Assembly: GCA_005773635.1 (NCBI GenBank)
Contig: SXHN01000031.1
Location: 26,463 to 90,462 of the forward strand
Direction of reading: 5' to 3'
Length of the DNA: 64,000 nucleotides
Origin: Actinomycetota bacterium
Lineage (GTDB): Bacteria; Actinomycetota; Acidimicrobiia; IMCC26256; PALSA-610
The stretch's first letter is position 1; each line of letters opens with the position of its first letter. Of the stretch, positions 36,194 through 45,755 are shown piece after piece. The notes beneath the pieces were generated by a model that searched no databases, was not told the origin of the DNA, and saw only the letters and a program-made list of their open reading frames with translations. The position numbers and the translations under genes were made by a program.

Positions 36194-37101
36194 GCCACCG
36201 GCTCAGAGGTGCGCGACCCGACACCTCGACTCGCAACGTACGCGCCACACAGCACCAACGGAATACCAGTCAACGAAAGCCATTCAATGTGGTCGTGGCG
36301 GATCATCACGCCAACAACGATCGCAACAATTGGAGCGAAGTACGTGCTCAATACGCCGCGAGTGGCGCCCACTCGTCCAATCAGTGTTCCTGCGGCGATG
36401 AACGCGATTCCGGTGCCGAACACACCGAGCGCGAGCACGCTGAGCAAGGCGCCCCACGAAAAGTCAGAACGCGTAACGCCAACAACAGCAAACGGAGTAG
36501 TCACGACAATTGCGATGCCTTGAGCTCGCCATAGAACCGGCAGCGTTCCGTATTGCATTTGCAGCGGCACCATCACGTTGGTGGCAATGCCGTAACACGT
36601 CACTGCCACCAGACACAGCACCACACCCAGCGCGCCCGCGTTCGCGCCTCCAGCGAGTTTGGGCGCGGCGATAAGCCCGGTGCCAACAAATCCGATCAGG
36701 AGCCCCACAAACTGACGCCGCGTCGCTCGACGGTTAAAAGCCAACACCGCGATCATCGCCGTCAGGATGGGCACGCCACTATTGAGCATCCCGGCGAGTG
36801 CCGAACTAATCCATTGCCCCGCTAACGCAAAGCAGGTAAAGGGAATGGCCATCCATGTCGCCGCGACGACCGCGATGCGTGGCCACGCCTCACGTGGCAT
36901 ACGTACGCCGCGAGCTTGGCTGAACGCGCCCAACGTTGCGAAGCCTCCCGCCACTCGGCCAGTCGCGATCACCAGTGGGCTGAACTGCTCGAGGGCTCGC
37001 GCAATCAATACGAACGAGCACCCCCACATGATCGCCGCGGTCGCGAGCAAACCCCATTCCTGAATACCAAACGGATGAGACTCCGGCTGCGGCCCAAACA
37101 C
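36175..37101 (-). CDS. EamA/DMT-family transporter
   Basis: Multiple TM segments, ALEQFSPLVIATGRVAGG, FVGTGLIAAP; two EamA-like halves. Confidence 0.85.
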   Translation of the reverse strand: MFGPQPESHPFGIQEWGLLATAAIMWGCSFVLIARALEQFSPLVIATGRVAGGFATLGAFSQARGVRMPREAWPRIAVVAATWMAIPFTCFALAGQWISSALAGMLNSGVPILTAMIAVLAFNRRATRRQFVGLLIGFVGTGLIAAPKLAGGANAGALGVVLCLVAVTCYGIATNVMVPLQMQYGTLPVLWRAQGIAIVVTTPFAVVGVTRSDFSWGALLSVLALGVFGTGIAFIAAGTLIGRVGATRGVLSTYFAPIVAIVVGVMIRHDHIEWLSLTGIPLVLCGAYVASRGVGSRTSEPVAQIGAP

Positions 37102-37176
37102 GCGCTGAACCTAGGCGACGCGATCCAGACAGCTGCCGTGGTATTTCGACCGCTGGGTTGCAATAGCGTGCGGGAT

Positions 37177-37569
37177 ATGCAGATCGTTTCAGCACTGTTC
37201 ATGGACAACGTCGATTTCCGCCGCGAATTCGAAGGCGGGCCAACAAAAATCGACATCACCGGCGCATACTTCTCGACTCACGTCGACGGAGCCTTCCCGA
37301 CGACGCTCACTCCCCACCTCTTGGTATTGCTACGCGCCGAACACGAATCTGCTCGGTCTGGGACCCTCGAAGTGACCTTTTGTAAAGAAGGCACCGACGA
37401 AGAAGTTGGGCGCCATCGGGCCCCGGTCATGATTCAGGCCCCAGGCAAGTTTTTCTACCAACTGGTACGTCCCGAACTCACGTTTACCGAACCTGGCACG
37501 ATTGAGGCACGCTGCGTGATCCCCGAAACCGGCTCGGCCGTCGTCACGCCACTGACCGTGATGATGTAA
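37177..37569 (+). CDS. conserved hypothetical protein (DUF6941-like)
   Basis: 130 aa ORF MQIVSALFMDNVDFRREF...GAYFSTHVDGAFPTTLTPHLLVLLRAEHES. Confidence 0.6.
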   Translation: MQIVSALFMDNVDFRREFEGGPTKIDITGAYFSTHVDGAFPTTLTPHLLVLLRAEHESARSGTLEVTFCKEGTDEEVGRHRAPVMIQAPGKFFYQLVRPELTFTEPGTIEARCVIPETGSAVVTPLTVMM

Positions 37570-37624
37570 TTGCCCGGTTTGCCCCTTCAGCCACTCTCCG
37601 TGAGAGCCGAATCCTGATCTCGAC

Positions 37625-38815
37625 ATGATTCGCTACGCAGCATCACTTTCCCAACATCCCATCCCGGTCGAAGCAGTCGGCGAATGCGTCGGCGAGGTCT
37701 TAGAACGATTCGGATCGCACAAACCGGATCTGGTTGTCGTTTTCGCCACCGAGCATTACGTCGGCGCGATGCCCGACATCAACGACGCAATCCAGAAGTT
37801 GCTCGAACCTGAATCACTCATAGGCTGCACCGCGGCCGCGGTTGCCGGTGGTGGCCTTGAGGTCGAAGATGGCCCGGCGTTGAGTATTTGGGCAGCCCAC
37901 TGGGGCGGCGGCCGAGCCACCACCATGCACCTCGAAACTGTGGAAGAACTCGACGGCACGCGCATCGTCGGATGGCCTGAAGATCTCTCAGCCCGCGGCA
38001 CGCTGTTGTTGCTTGCCGACCCATACAGCTTTCCCACCAGTGACTTTCTCAGCATGGCAAACGCCAATCTCGATCAACTCACTGTGATTGGCGGTATTGC
38101 CAGTGCGGGCCGAGGCCCCGGCGGCAATCGATTGCTCATCGATGAACAGCAGCGCACCCACGGCGCAGTCGCAGTGCTGCTCGATGAACGAGTCCCCACC
38201 TGGACGGCGGTTTCGCAGGGGTGCCGGCCGATCGGTCAACCGATGACCATCACGAAATCTGAACGCAACGTGATTCATCAACTCGCCGGGCAGCCAGCCT
38301 TCACGCGCCTTCAAGAAGTCGCGGCCGCGATGCCCGACGAAGAACGCGAATTACTGAGCAACGGTCTGCACATAGGGATCGTGGTCGACGAACACAAAAT
38401 CGATTTCGCCCGAGGCGACTTTCTCGTTCGAAACGTGCTGGGCGCCAACCCAGCCGATGGCAGCGTCACCGTTGGCGAATTCGTCGAGGTGGGTCAAACA
38501 GTCCAGTTTCATGTGCGTGATGCAATATCGGCCGACGACGATCTTCGTATCGTGGCGGGGCGGGCAATCCGAGGGCGGCGCGACGCCACAGCAGCACTGA
38601 TGTTTACCTGCAACGGGCGAGGCCGACACCTCTTTGGAATGCCAAATCACGATGCAGAGGTCGTCCAAGAACTCGGCCATGGCTACGTCGCTATGGGCGG
38701 AATGTTCTGCGGCGGCGAAATCGGCCCCGTAGGCGGTAAGACATTTCTTCACGGCTTTACGGCGAGCCTCGCGTTATTCGGCGACGAAGTCCTGGTAGAC
38801 GACGACCCGACTTGA
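37625..38815 (+). CDS. FIST N/C-domain sensory protein
   Basis: KPDLVVVFATEHY...LIGCTAAAVAGGGLEVE...GGIASAGRGPGGNRLLIDEQ...VQELGHGYVAMGGMFCGGEIGPVGGKTFLHGFTASLALF. Confidence 0.85.
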   Translation: MIRYAASLSQHPIPVEAVGECVGEVLERFGSHKPDLVVVFATEHYVGAMPDINDAIQKLLEPESLIGCTAAAVAGGGLEVEDGPALSIWAAHWGGGRATTMHLETVEELDGTRIVGWPEDLSARGTLLLLADPYSFPTSDFLSMANANLDQLTVIGGIASAGRGPGGNRLLIDEQQRTHGAVAVLLDERVPTWTAVSQGCRPIGQPMTITKSERNVIHQLAGQPAFTRLQEVAAAMPDEERELLSNGLHIGIVVDEHKIDFARGDFLVRNVLGANPADGSVTVGEFVEVGQTVQFHVRDAISADDDLRIVAGRAIRGRRDATAALMFTCNGRGRHLFGMPNHDAEVVQELGHGYVAMGGMFCGGEIGPVGGKTFLHGFTASLALFGDEVLVDDDPT

Positions 38816-38915
38816 GTTTCCGCGGCGGTGCCAGATGGTGCTCGGCTGCGTTTTGAACCACCGTTTGTGATCTCACGGCACGTAGTCTCGGTCCAAGCGG
38901 AAGGGGTCCATCATC

Positions 38916-40910
38916 GTGTCGAACGCCGAACTCGAATCACTCGCAGTCAACGTCATCCGAGGCCTATCTATGGACGCGGTACAAACCGCGAATTCAGGCC
39001 ACCCTGGCACTCCAATGGCGTTAGCGCCGCTCGCACATGTGCTGTACACAAGGATCATGCGCTACGACGCCAACGACCCGCAGTGGTTCGACCGCGACCG
39101 TTTTGTGTTATCGGCCGGGCACGCGTCGATGTTGCTGTATTCGACGCTGTACCTCACAGGCTACGGCCTCACGCTCGATGATCTGAAGGCCTTCCGGCAG
39201 TGGGGTTCGGCCACCCCGGGACATCCGGAATACGGCCACACCGCGGGGGTCGAGGTCACTACTGGCCCACTCGGTCAAGGATTCGCGAACGGCGTCGGGA
39301 TTGCGCTCGCCGAAGCAAACCTACGAGCGCGGTTCGGTGCCGAAGTCTGCAACCACAATGTTTTCGCGATATGCGGTGATGGCGACCTCATGGAAGGCGT
39401 CACGCATGAGGCCGCGTCGCTCGCGGGCCATTTGAAACTCGGCAAACTCGTCTACGTCTACGACGACAACCACATCACGATTGACGGGCCGACCGAACTC
39501 GCCTATAGCGACAATGTTCGGCTCCGATTCGAGGGCTATGGGTGGCAGGTGATCGAACTCGGTGAGGTTGCCGAGGATCTTGACGCGCTCGAAGCAGGCC
39601 TACGAGCTGGTATCGCCGAATCCCAACGACCGACATTGCTGATTTTGCGCAGCCACATCGGGTTTCCGTCGCCGAAGGTCACCGATACCTCCGATGCACA
39701 TGGCAATCCACTCGGCAATGAAGAAATCGCCATCACCAAAGCAATCATGGGCTTGCCGGTTGATCAGTCGTTCCACGTCCCCGACGAAGTGCTTTCGTTC
39801 TATCGTGCTGCCGGGCGCCGAGGGTCCGTCGAACGCGAACGGCGTGAAGCACAGCGCGCACAATGGGCGGCCTTGCATCCGCAACGAGCTGCCGAACTCG
39901 AAGCATGCACATCGCAACGCGGGCTCGAAGGCTGGGCTGCAAAGTTGCCGACCTGGGCCGCAGGCGAATCCGTCGCTACGCGTAATGCGAGCAAGGACGT
40001 GCTCGCGGCGATCTTCGATGTAGTACCTGGGTTAGTCGGCGGCGGGGCCGATTTAACCGGCAACACCGGCACCATGATCAAGAGTGGCGGAATCTTCAAT
40101 GACACCAATGCGGACGGCCGCATCGTGCACTTCGGGATTCGAGAACACGGCATGGGCTCGATTGCCGTCGGTATGTCAGTATCCGCAATGCTTCCATTTA
40201 TCGGCACCTTCTTTGTGTTTTCCGACTACATGCGACCTCCTGCGCGAATCGCCGCACTTGCGCAACACAAAGTGGCATTCGTATGGACACACGATTCGGT
40301 TGGTGTTGGAGAAGACGGCCCAACCCATCAACCGGTCGAACAGATCGCATCGCTGCGAGCTATGCCGGGACTCAAAGTGATCAGGCCTGCCGATGCCAAC
40401 GAGACTTCCTACGCGTGGCAATGCCATATCGACGGCAACGGCCCGACGGCTTTGCTCCTCACCCGTCAAAACACGCCTGTGCTCAACGGCTCGGCCGAAC
40501 GTGGTGCGCTGGGCGTCGCCGCGGGCGCGTATGTACTGGTGGATGAATCACAGGAGGATCATCTTGATCTCGTGCTCATCGGTACCGGGTCCGAGGTTGC
40601 GCACTGCGTCGGGGCAGCCGAGGAACTCAGCGCCGCTGGCCTTTCAGTCCGCGTTGTTTCGATGCCATCTTGGGACGCATTTGAGATTCAGTCGAGCGAA
40701 TATCGCGCCGATGTACTGCCGCCAGGAGTCCCGACCCTTGCTGTTGAGGCCGGAGTCAGCTTCGGATGGTCGAAATACGCGGACGACACTGTCGCAATCG
40801 ACCGTTTCGGCGCTTCGGCTCCGGGGAACACAGTGATGGACAAGTTTGGATTCACACCAACAGCAGTCGCTGAACGTGCCCGCGCCCTACTTGCGCTCGA
40901 CGCAACGTGA
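38916..40910 (+). CDS. tkt: transketolase
   Basis: QTANSGHPGTPMALAPLAHVLYT...TGPLGQGFANGVGIALAEANL...ICGDGDLMEGVTHEAASLAGHL...DSVGVGEDGPTHQPVEQIASLRAMPGL. Confidence 0.97.
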   Translation: MSNAELESLAVNVIRGLSMDAVQTANSGHPGTPMALAPLAHVLYTRIMRYDANDPQWFDRDRFVLSAGHASMLLYSTLYLTGYGLTLDDLKAFRQWGSATPGHPEYGHTAGVEVTTGPLGQGFANGVGIALAEANLRARFGAEVCNHNVFAICGDGDLMEGVTHEAASLAGHLKLGKLVYVYDDNHITIDGPTELAYSDNVRLRFEGYGWQVIELGEVAEDLDALEAGLRAGIAESQRPTLLILRSHIGFPSPKVTDTSDAHGNPLGNEEIAITKAIMGLPVDQSFHVPDEVLSFYRAAGRRGSVERERREAQRAQWAALHPQRAAELEACTSQRGLEGWAAKLPTWAAGESVATRNASKDVLAAIFDVVPGLVGGGADLTGNTGTMIKSGGIFNDTNADGRIVHFGIREHGMGSIAVGMSVSAMLPFIGTFFVFSDYMRPPARIAALAQHKVAFVWTHDSVGVGEDGPTHQPVEQIASLRAMPGLKVIRPADANETSYAWQCHIDGNGPTALLLTRQNTPVLNGSAERGALGVAAGAYVLVDESQEDHLDLVLIGTGSEVAHCVGAAEELSAAGLSVRVVSMPSWDAFEIQSSEYRADVLPPGVPTLAVEAGVSFGWSKYADDTVAIDRFGASAPGNTVMDKFGFTPTAVAERARALLALDAT

Positions 40911-42016
40911 CTTCACCCGAGGAGCAATTCATGACCGGCCAATCGGATGTCGCCAAACTCAACGAGTTCGGTCAAAGCCCGTGGTACGACAATTTGACGC
41001 GCTCGCTCGCGCGCGGCGGGCTCCAACAACTCGTCGACCACGACGGGATCCGCGGCGTGACATCCAACCCGACCATTTTCGAAAAGGCGATGGGTACAGG
41101 AAGCGACTACGACGAACAACTGCGGTCGTTGGCCGACGCTTCGGTAGAAGATGCATATTGGACAATGGTCGTTGACGACATTCAAGGATGTTGCGACATC
41201 CTTGCCGGCGTCTACACGGCGACCAAGGGTCTTGATGGGTACGTGTCGGTCGAGGTTTCTCCAGAGCTTGCCCGCGATACCCAAGCAACGATCGAACAAG
41301 CGCGTCAACTCTGGTCTCGGATTCGTCGTCCGAACTTGATGATCAAGATTCCGGCCACGCTGGAAGGTCTCCCTGCGATCACCGCCGTTCTGGCATCCGC
41401 CATCAATGTCAACGTCACATTGATATTTTCACTTGAACGCCATCAAGCGGTGCTCGATGCGCATGTTGCAGGGCTCGAACAACTGCTTGCATTCGGCGAG
41501 CCAATCAACAATGTGCACAGCGTTGCATCGTTTTTCGTAAGCAGAGTCGACACCGAAACCGATCCTCGCCTTCCCGAAGGCCATGCGCTGCGAGGAAAGG
41601 CTGCAGTTGCGAACGCGAAGCTCGCCTACGAATTGTTTCAAACCCATTGTGCCACGCCGCGTTGGGCTGCGCTCGCGGCCGCGGGAGGCGCGGTGCAGCG
41701 GCCACTATGGGCATCGACTTCGACGAAAAACCCCGACTACTCCCCTACGCTCTACGTCGATGAACTCATAGGACCCAACACGGTGAACACGTTGGCACAG
41801 GCATCGGTTGACGCACTGCAGTCACACCAGGGATTGCGGGCCAATTCGGTCTCCGAAAACCTCGCGACCGCACACGCCGAAATCGACGGGCTCGCCGCAG
41901 CGGGCGTCGATTTTGCCGACGTGACCGCGACCCTCGAACGCGATGGGGTTGCGAGTTTCGCGAAGAGCTACCGCGACGCGCTCGCCACACTTGAGGCCAA
42001 GCGCGCCACGCTCTGA
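40907..42016 (+). CDS. tal: transaldolase
   Basis: FGQSPWYDNLTRSLARGGLQQLVDHDGIRGVTSNPTIFEKAM...LMIKIPATLEGLPAI...NVNVTLIFSLERHQAVLDA; start could be ATG 40931. Confidence 0.96.
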   Translation: MTSPEEQFMTGQSDVAKLNEFGQSPWYDNLTRSLARGGLQQLVDHDGIRGVTSNPTIFEKAMGTGSDYDEQLRSLADASVEDAYWTMVVDDIQGCCDILAGVYTATKGLDGYVSVEVSPELARDTQATIEQARQLWSRIRRPNLMIKIPATLEGLPAITAVLASAINVNVTLIFSLERHQAVLDAHVAGLEQLLAFGEPINNVHSVASFFVSRVDTETDPRLPEGHALRGKAAVANAKLAYELFQTHCATPRWAALAAAGGAVQRPLWASTSTKNPDYSPTLYVDELIGPNTVNTLAQASVDALQSHQGLRANSVSENLATAHAEIDGLAAAGVDFADVTATLERDGVASFAKSYRDALATLEAKRATL

Positions 42017-43050
42017 AAATGTCCAACGAGGTCGGTCACGTTTGTATGCGCATTGAGTCCGCTGGGGTTCGGCATGACATAGGTCGCCGCACCGCCGAAA
42101 TCTGTCGGTTGAATCCCGAGCGAGGCATGCCGATCGACCGCAACGCGATACCCAGTTACGCCAAGGAACGCGATGACCTTCGGCTCAAGCCATTCAACAA
42201 GTTCGCGTAGCCGTTCGACTCCAGCTTCATATTCATCGCGAACGAGCTCGTCAGCGCGCGCGGTCGCTCGTTTCACGATGTCGGTAAAGCCCACGCCGCG
42301 GTGCCGAAGGGCGTGCACTGGGTCTCGGTCCGCAGTGACAAGGCGAGACAGCAACGCCGCAGGCCAGAATCGGTTGCCGGGCCGGGCGAATGCCACGCCG
42401 CGGTCCGCCGAATAGACCGACGGATTCAAACCGACGACGAGGACATTCATACTCGGCCCAACCACATCCGCCAAAGTGCGCTGACGGGTTGCCGAAATAT
42501 CGAGCCACTGCCCGTGACGATGCTCACAATCCTCAATTGTGAAGCCTGCGCCATCAAATACACGCCGAAGATGTCCTTCGTTCCACAGCGAGAAGTGACG
42601 TTGCCCATACGGATCGGCTTGCCAAGTGCGTTGTAGGCGATCGGAAAGAATGCGAGCTTGCACTGCGCCGCCCACTTGGAGCACCCGTGCGATTTCATGC
42701 AGCACCATCGGCAGTGATTCATGAGGGACGTGCATCAAACACTTGTGTGCCCAGATGCCGCTGATTCTGTCGCTGCGAAACGGCAAGGCCTCAAAATCGT
42801 GTTGCACGAGCGGCGCACCTTCAGCGCCCAACACCGCAATTTTGAGCATCGAAAACGCGGCATCCGAGGCAATGACTTGCCCGCCGAGCAGGGGCGCATA
42901 CCAGCCCGGGCCGCATCCAACGTCGAGCCGAACACCTTCGCCTCCGACCCTCCGAGCAAACGCCGCTGCAAGTTCAGGCTCGTCAACAGTCCGTTCCGAC
43001 TCCCAACGCGCTGCTTGCTGCTCGTAAGCATCCACCGTCGGCTTGTCCAT
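41968..43050 (-). CDS. fusion: class I SAM-dependent methyltransferase + mismatch-specific DNA glycosylase (Mug/TDG)
   Basis: N-half VRLDVGCGPGWYAPLLGGQVIASDAAFSML...; C-half VVGLNPSVYSADRGVAFARPGNRFWPAALLSRL...GVGFTDIVKR...PNPSGLNAH. Confidence 0.88.
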   Translation of the reverse strand: MDKPTVDAYEQQAARWESERTVDEPELAAAFARRVGGEGVRLDVGCGPGWYAPLLGGQVIASDAAFSMLKIAVLGAEGAPLVQHDFEALPFRSDRISGIWAHKCLMHVPHESLPMVLHEIARVLQVGGAVQARILSDRLQRTWQADPYGQRHFSLWNEGHLRRVFDGAGFTIEDCEHRHGQWLDISATRQRTLADVVGPSMNVLVVGLNPSVYSADRGVAFARPGNRFWPAALLSRLVTADRDPVHALRHRGVGFTDIVKRATARADELVRDEYEAGVERLRELVEWLEPKVIAFLGVTGYRVAVDRHASLGIQPTDFGGAATYVMPNPSGLNAHTNVTDLVGHFQSVARLASSVASASR

Positions 43051-43070
43051 TCGCCCTTACTATCGCAACT

Positions 43071-44564
43071 GTGTCTACAGATCAACGAGTCCCTGACGGT
43101 GCCGCGCTCGTAGTTATCGGCGCGACTGGCGATCTCGCGAACCGCAAGCTGTTTCCCGCGATTGCAAGCCTTGCCCATCGAGGTCAGCTTCCGAGCAACT
43201 TTTCCCTTGTCGGCGTGGCACGTACTGAGTTCGGCGACGCGGAGTTCACAGACTCAGTATTCGCGTCGATACGAGCAGTAGACCCCGCTGCGGAGGCTGC
43301 GTTTCGCGCGCTGATGCCACGCATCCGATACGTCGCTGGCATGTTCGATGAAGCAGCCACCTGGAACACCCTGCGCGCGGTGCTCGACGGGTGTGATGCC
43401 GAACATGGCGCCTGCGGAAATCGTCTGATGTACTTGTCGACGCTCCCGCAGTTTTTCGAGGCGGCAATCAACGGGTTGAGTGAGGCCGGACTTGCGCGTG
43501 ACCCCGAGGGCGGGTACACACGCGTCATCATCGAAAAGCCGTTCGGCACCGATCTCGAATCTGGTCGCGAACTCAACACGTTCATTCATCAGCACCTCGA
43601 CGAACGCCAGATCTTTCGCATCGATCACTATCTCGGTAAAGAGACCGTGCAAAATGTCTTGGCCCTTCGCTTCGCAAATGCGATCTTCGAACCGATCTGG
43701 GATCGTCGATACGTAGATCATGTGCAGATCACCGTGGCAGAATCAATCGGCGTTGAACATCGCGGCACGTTTTATGAACAAGCCGGTACGTTGCGCGACA
43801 TTGTGCAGAACCACGCGTTGCAGGTGCTCTCGCTCGTGGCGATGGAACCACCCGCAAGTTTCGGAGCTGACGAGGTGCGCGACGAAAAGGTGAAAGTGCT
43901 CAAATCTATTGAACACATGAACACCTTTGACGTTGGGCTCGGCGTAGTACGAGGGCAGTACACCAGCGGCGAAGTCGGTGGTGAGACCGTCAATGGTTAT
44001 CTCGATGAGGAGGGTGTCTCTCCGACAAGCACGACCGAAACGTTCATCGCGATGCGGCTCGCGATCGACAACTGGCGTTGGGCGGGCGTGCCGTTCTATC
44101 TTCGAGCCGGAAAACGACTCGGTAAGCGGGTCACCGAAGTTGCGTTGCGGTTCAAATCAGTTCCTCACCTTGCGCTGCCTACCACCGCGATCGACTCGAT
44201 GGAGCCCAATACGCTCGTGTTGCGGATTCAGCCCGACGAAGGCGTGCGGCTCGAGTTCGGGGCGAAGGTTCCGGGATCAGGTTTCGAAGTCCGAACAGTC
44301 GGGCTCGACTTCTCCTTCCGCGAGGGCTTCACCGAAGTAGCACCCGAAGCCTACGAACGCCTGCTACTCGACGCACTGGTTGGCGACGCGACACTGTTCA
44401 TACGCGAAGACGAAGTGGATGTCGCGTGGCAAATCGTTCAGCCAATGCTCGATGCCATCAATTCCGGATCGGTTCCCGTGCACCCATACAAAGCAGGAAC
44501 GTGGGGGCCGTACGCATCCGATGAACTCCTCGACGCCCACTTCGATCACTGGCGCACCTTGTAA
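43071..44564 (+). CDS. zwf: glucose-6-phosphate 1-dehydrogenase
   Basis: GTG start; VVIGATGDLANRKLFPA...RVIIEKPFGTDLESGRELN...FRIDHYLGKETVQNVLALRFAN. Confidence 0.97.
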   Translation: MSTDQRVPDGAALVVIGATGDLANRKLFPAIASLAHRGQLPSNFSLVGVARTEFGDAEFTDSVFASIRAVDPAAEAAFRALMPRIRYVAGMFDEAATWNTLRAVLDGCDAEHGACGNRLMYLSTLPQFFEAAINGLSEAGLARDPEGGYTRVIIEKPFGTDLESGRELNTFIHQHLDERQIFRIDHYLGKETVQNVLALRFANAIFEPIWDRRYVDHVQITVAESIGVEHRGTFYEQAGTLRDIVQNHALQVLSLVAMEPPASFGADEVRDEKVKVLKSIEHMNTFDVGLGVVRGQYTSGEVGGETVNGYLDEEGVSPTSTTETFIAMRLAIDNWRWAGVPFYLRAGKRLGKRVTEVALRFKSVPHLALPTTAIDSMEPNTLVLRIQPDEGVRLEFGAKVPGSGFEVRTVGLDFSFREGFTEVAPEAYERLLLDALVGDATLFIREDEVDVAWQIVQPMLDAINSGSVPVHPYKAGTWGPYASDELLDAHFDHWRTL

Positions 44565-44596
44565 ACCAACGTCAATCGCATGAAAGACAGTCGTCC

Positions 44597-45697
44597 ATGC
44601 ATGTGAGATCCCCAATCCGCGTCATCGGCGTGACCGCTTTGTTCGCCCTCACGTCGTGCACCAGCAGCCAAAGCAAGCCAACTCAGCCAACCGACACGAC
44701 ACGAACCGAGACGAAACCAACCGAAGCAACAACGACCCCCACCTGCGATAAGCAACAACCAGCCCCGGCGGGCTGTCGCCGTTCATTCACAGTGGCAGGA
44801 ACCTTATTTACCGAACGATACGTAGACGCTGCAGATATGACGTGGCATGTCGTTGAAGCTGGCGACACAAAGAATCCCGCAATCTTGTTCGTGCACGGCG
44901 TCCCAGAATCTTGGTACGACTGGCACAAACAAATGGGGAGTCTCGCCAAAAATCATCATGTCGTCGCGTTCGACCTCAAAGGATTCGGGCGCAGCGCTCA
45001 TCCACAAACCGTTCAGTCGCCCTCGAGCAACGAGTACGCCGCTTCTCGGGTCGCCACCGAGGTATCAGCGCTGTTAGATCAACTCGCGCTGAAAAGACAT
45101 GTCACGCTCGTCTCACATGATTGGGGCACCATCATTTCGAGCTACCTCATCGCACAAGATGGCGAACGGTTCGCCGGCTGGGTGCGGATGTCGGCACCCC
45201 TCGGCGGCGACGGTGACGAGATCGTGACGCGCAACACGCAATTCAGCAGTTTCCAAAACCCCGAGTTCTGCAATGCGATCGCCGGAAGCCAAGGATTTGT
45301 CCGTTTACTCTACGGCTACGACGGGAGCCTGGGGATCAATACAGCTCAAGCAATACCAAACTCCGAAGTCGATCGCGTTGAAGAGGAATTTCGATTCGAT
45401 CCAGCAACACCCGTCACAATGTGTCGCTATTACCGAGACAATCCCCAGATCTCCGATCCGAATTTCTGGGCGACGGAGCTCGTCGCGATGTTGCAACCGT
45501 TTCGAGGACCTGTGTCACTAGTGCAAGCAACGCAAGACACACAACAACCACTCCGATGGTTCTCCGAAACGCCGAATCGGTTCAGCTCAAGATCGGTCGT
45601 TCTCGTTCCCATTGAAGACTCAGGCCATTTCATGATGTTTGAGCAACCGGACGCGGTGACCGCCGCGATTCAATCGCTCGTTGCACGCCAGAGCTAG
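44597..45697 (+). CDS. alpha/beta hydrolase, predicted lipoprotein (epoxide hydrolase-like)
   Basis: Lipobox LTSC; ILFVHGVPESWYDWHKQMGSLAKNHHVVAFDLKGFGRS...LVSHDWGTIISSYL. Confidence 0.88.
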   Translation: MHVRSPIRVIGVTALFALTSCTSSQSKPTQPTDTTRTETKPTEATTTPTCDKQQPAPAGCRRSFTVAGTLFTERYVDAADMTWHVVEAGDTKNPAILFVHGVPESWYDWHKQMGSLAKNHHVVAFDLKGFGRSAHPQTVQSPSSNEYAASRVATEVSALLDQLALKRHVTLVSHDWGTIISSYLIAQDGERFAGWVRMSAPLGGDGDEIVTRNTQFSSFQNPEFCNAIAGSQGFVRLLYGYDGSLGINTAQAIPNSEVDRVEEEFRFDPATPVTMCRYYRDNPQISDPNFWATELVAMLQPFRGPVSLVQATQDTQQPLRWFSETPNRFSSRSVVLVPIEDSGHFMMFEQPDAVTAAIQSLVARQS

Positions 45698-45755
45698 CCC
45701 ATCGAGGTCGTCGCAAATTCGAATGCTCGCCCATGACTATCGGCCATACTGGACT

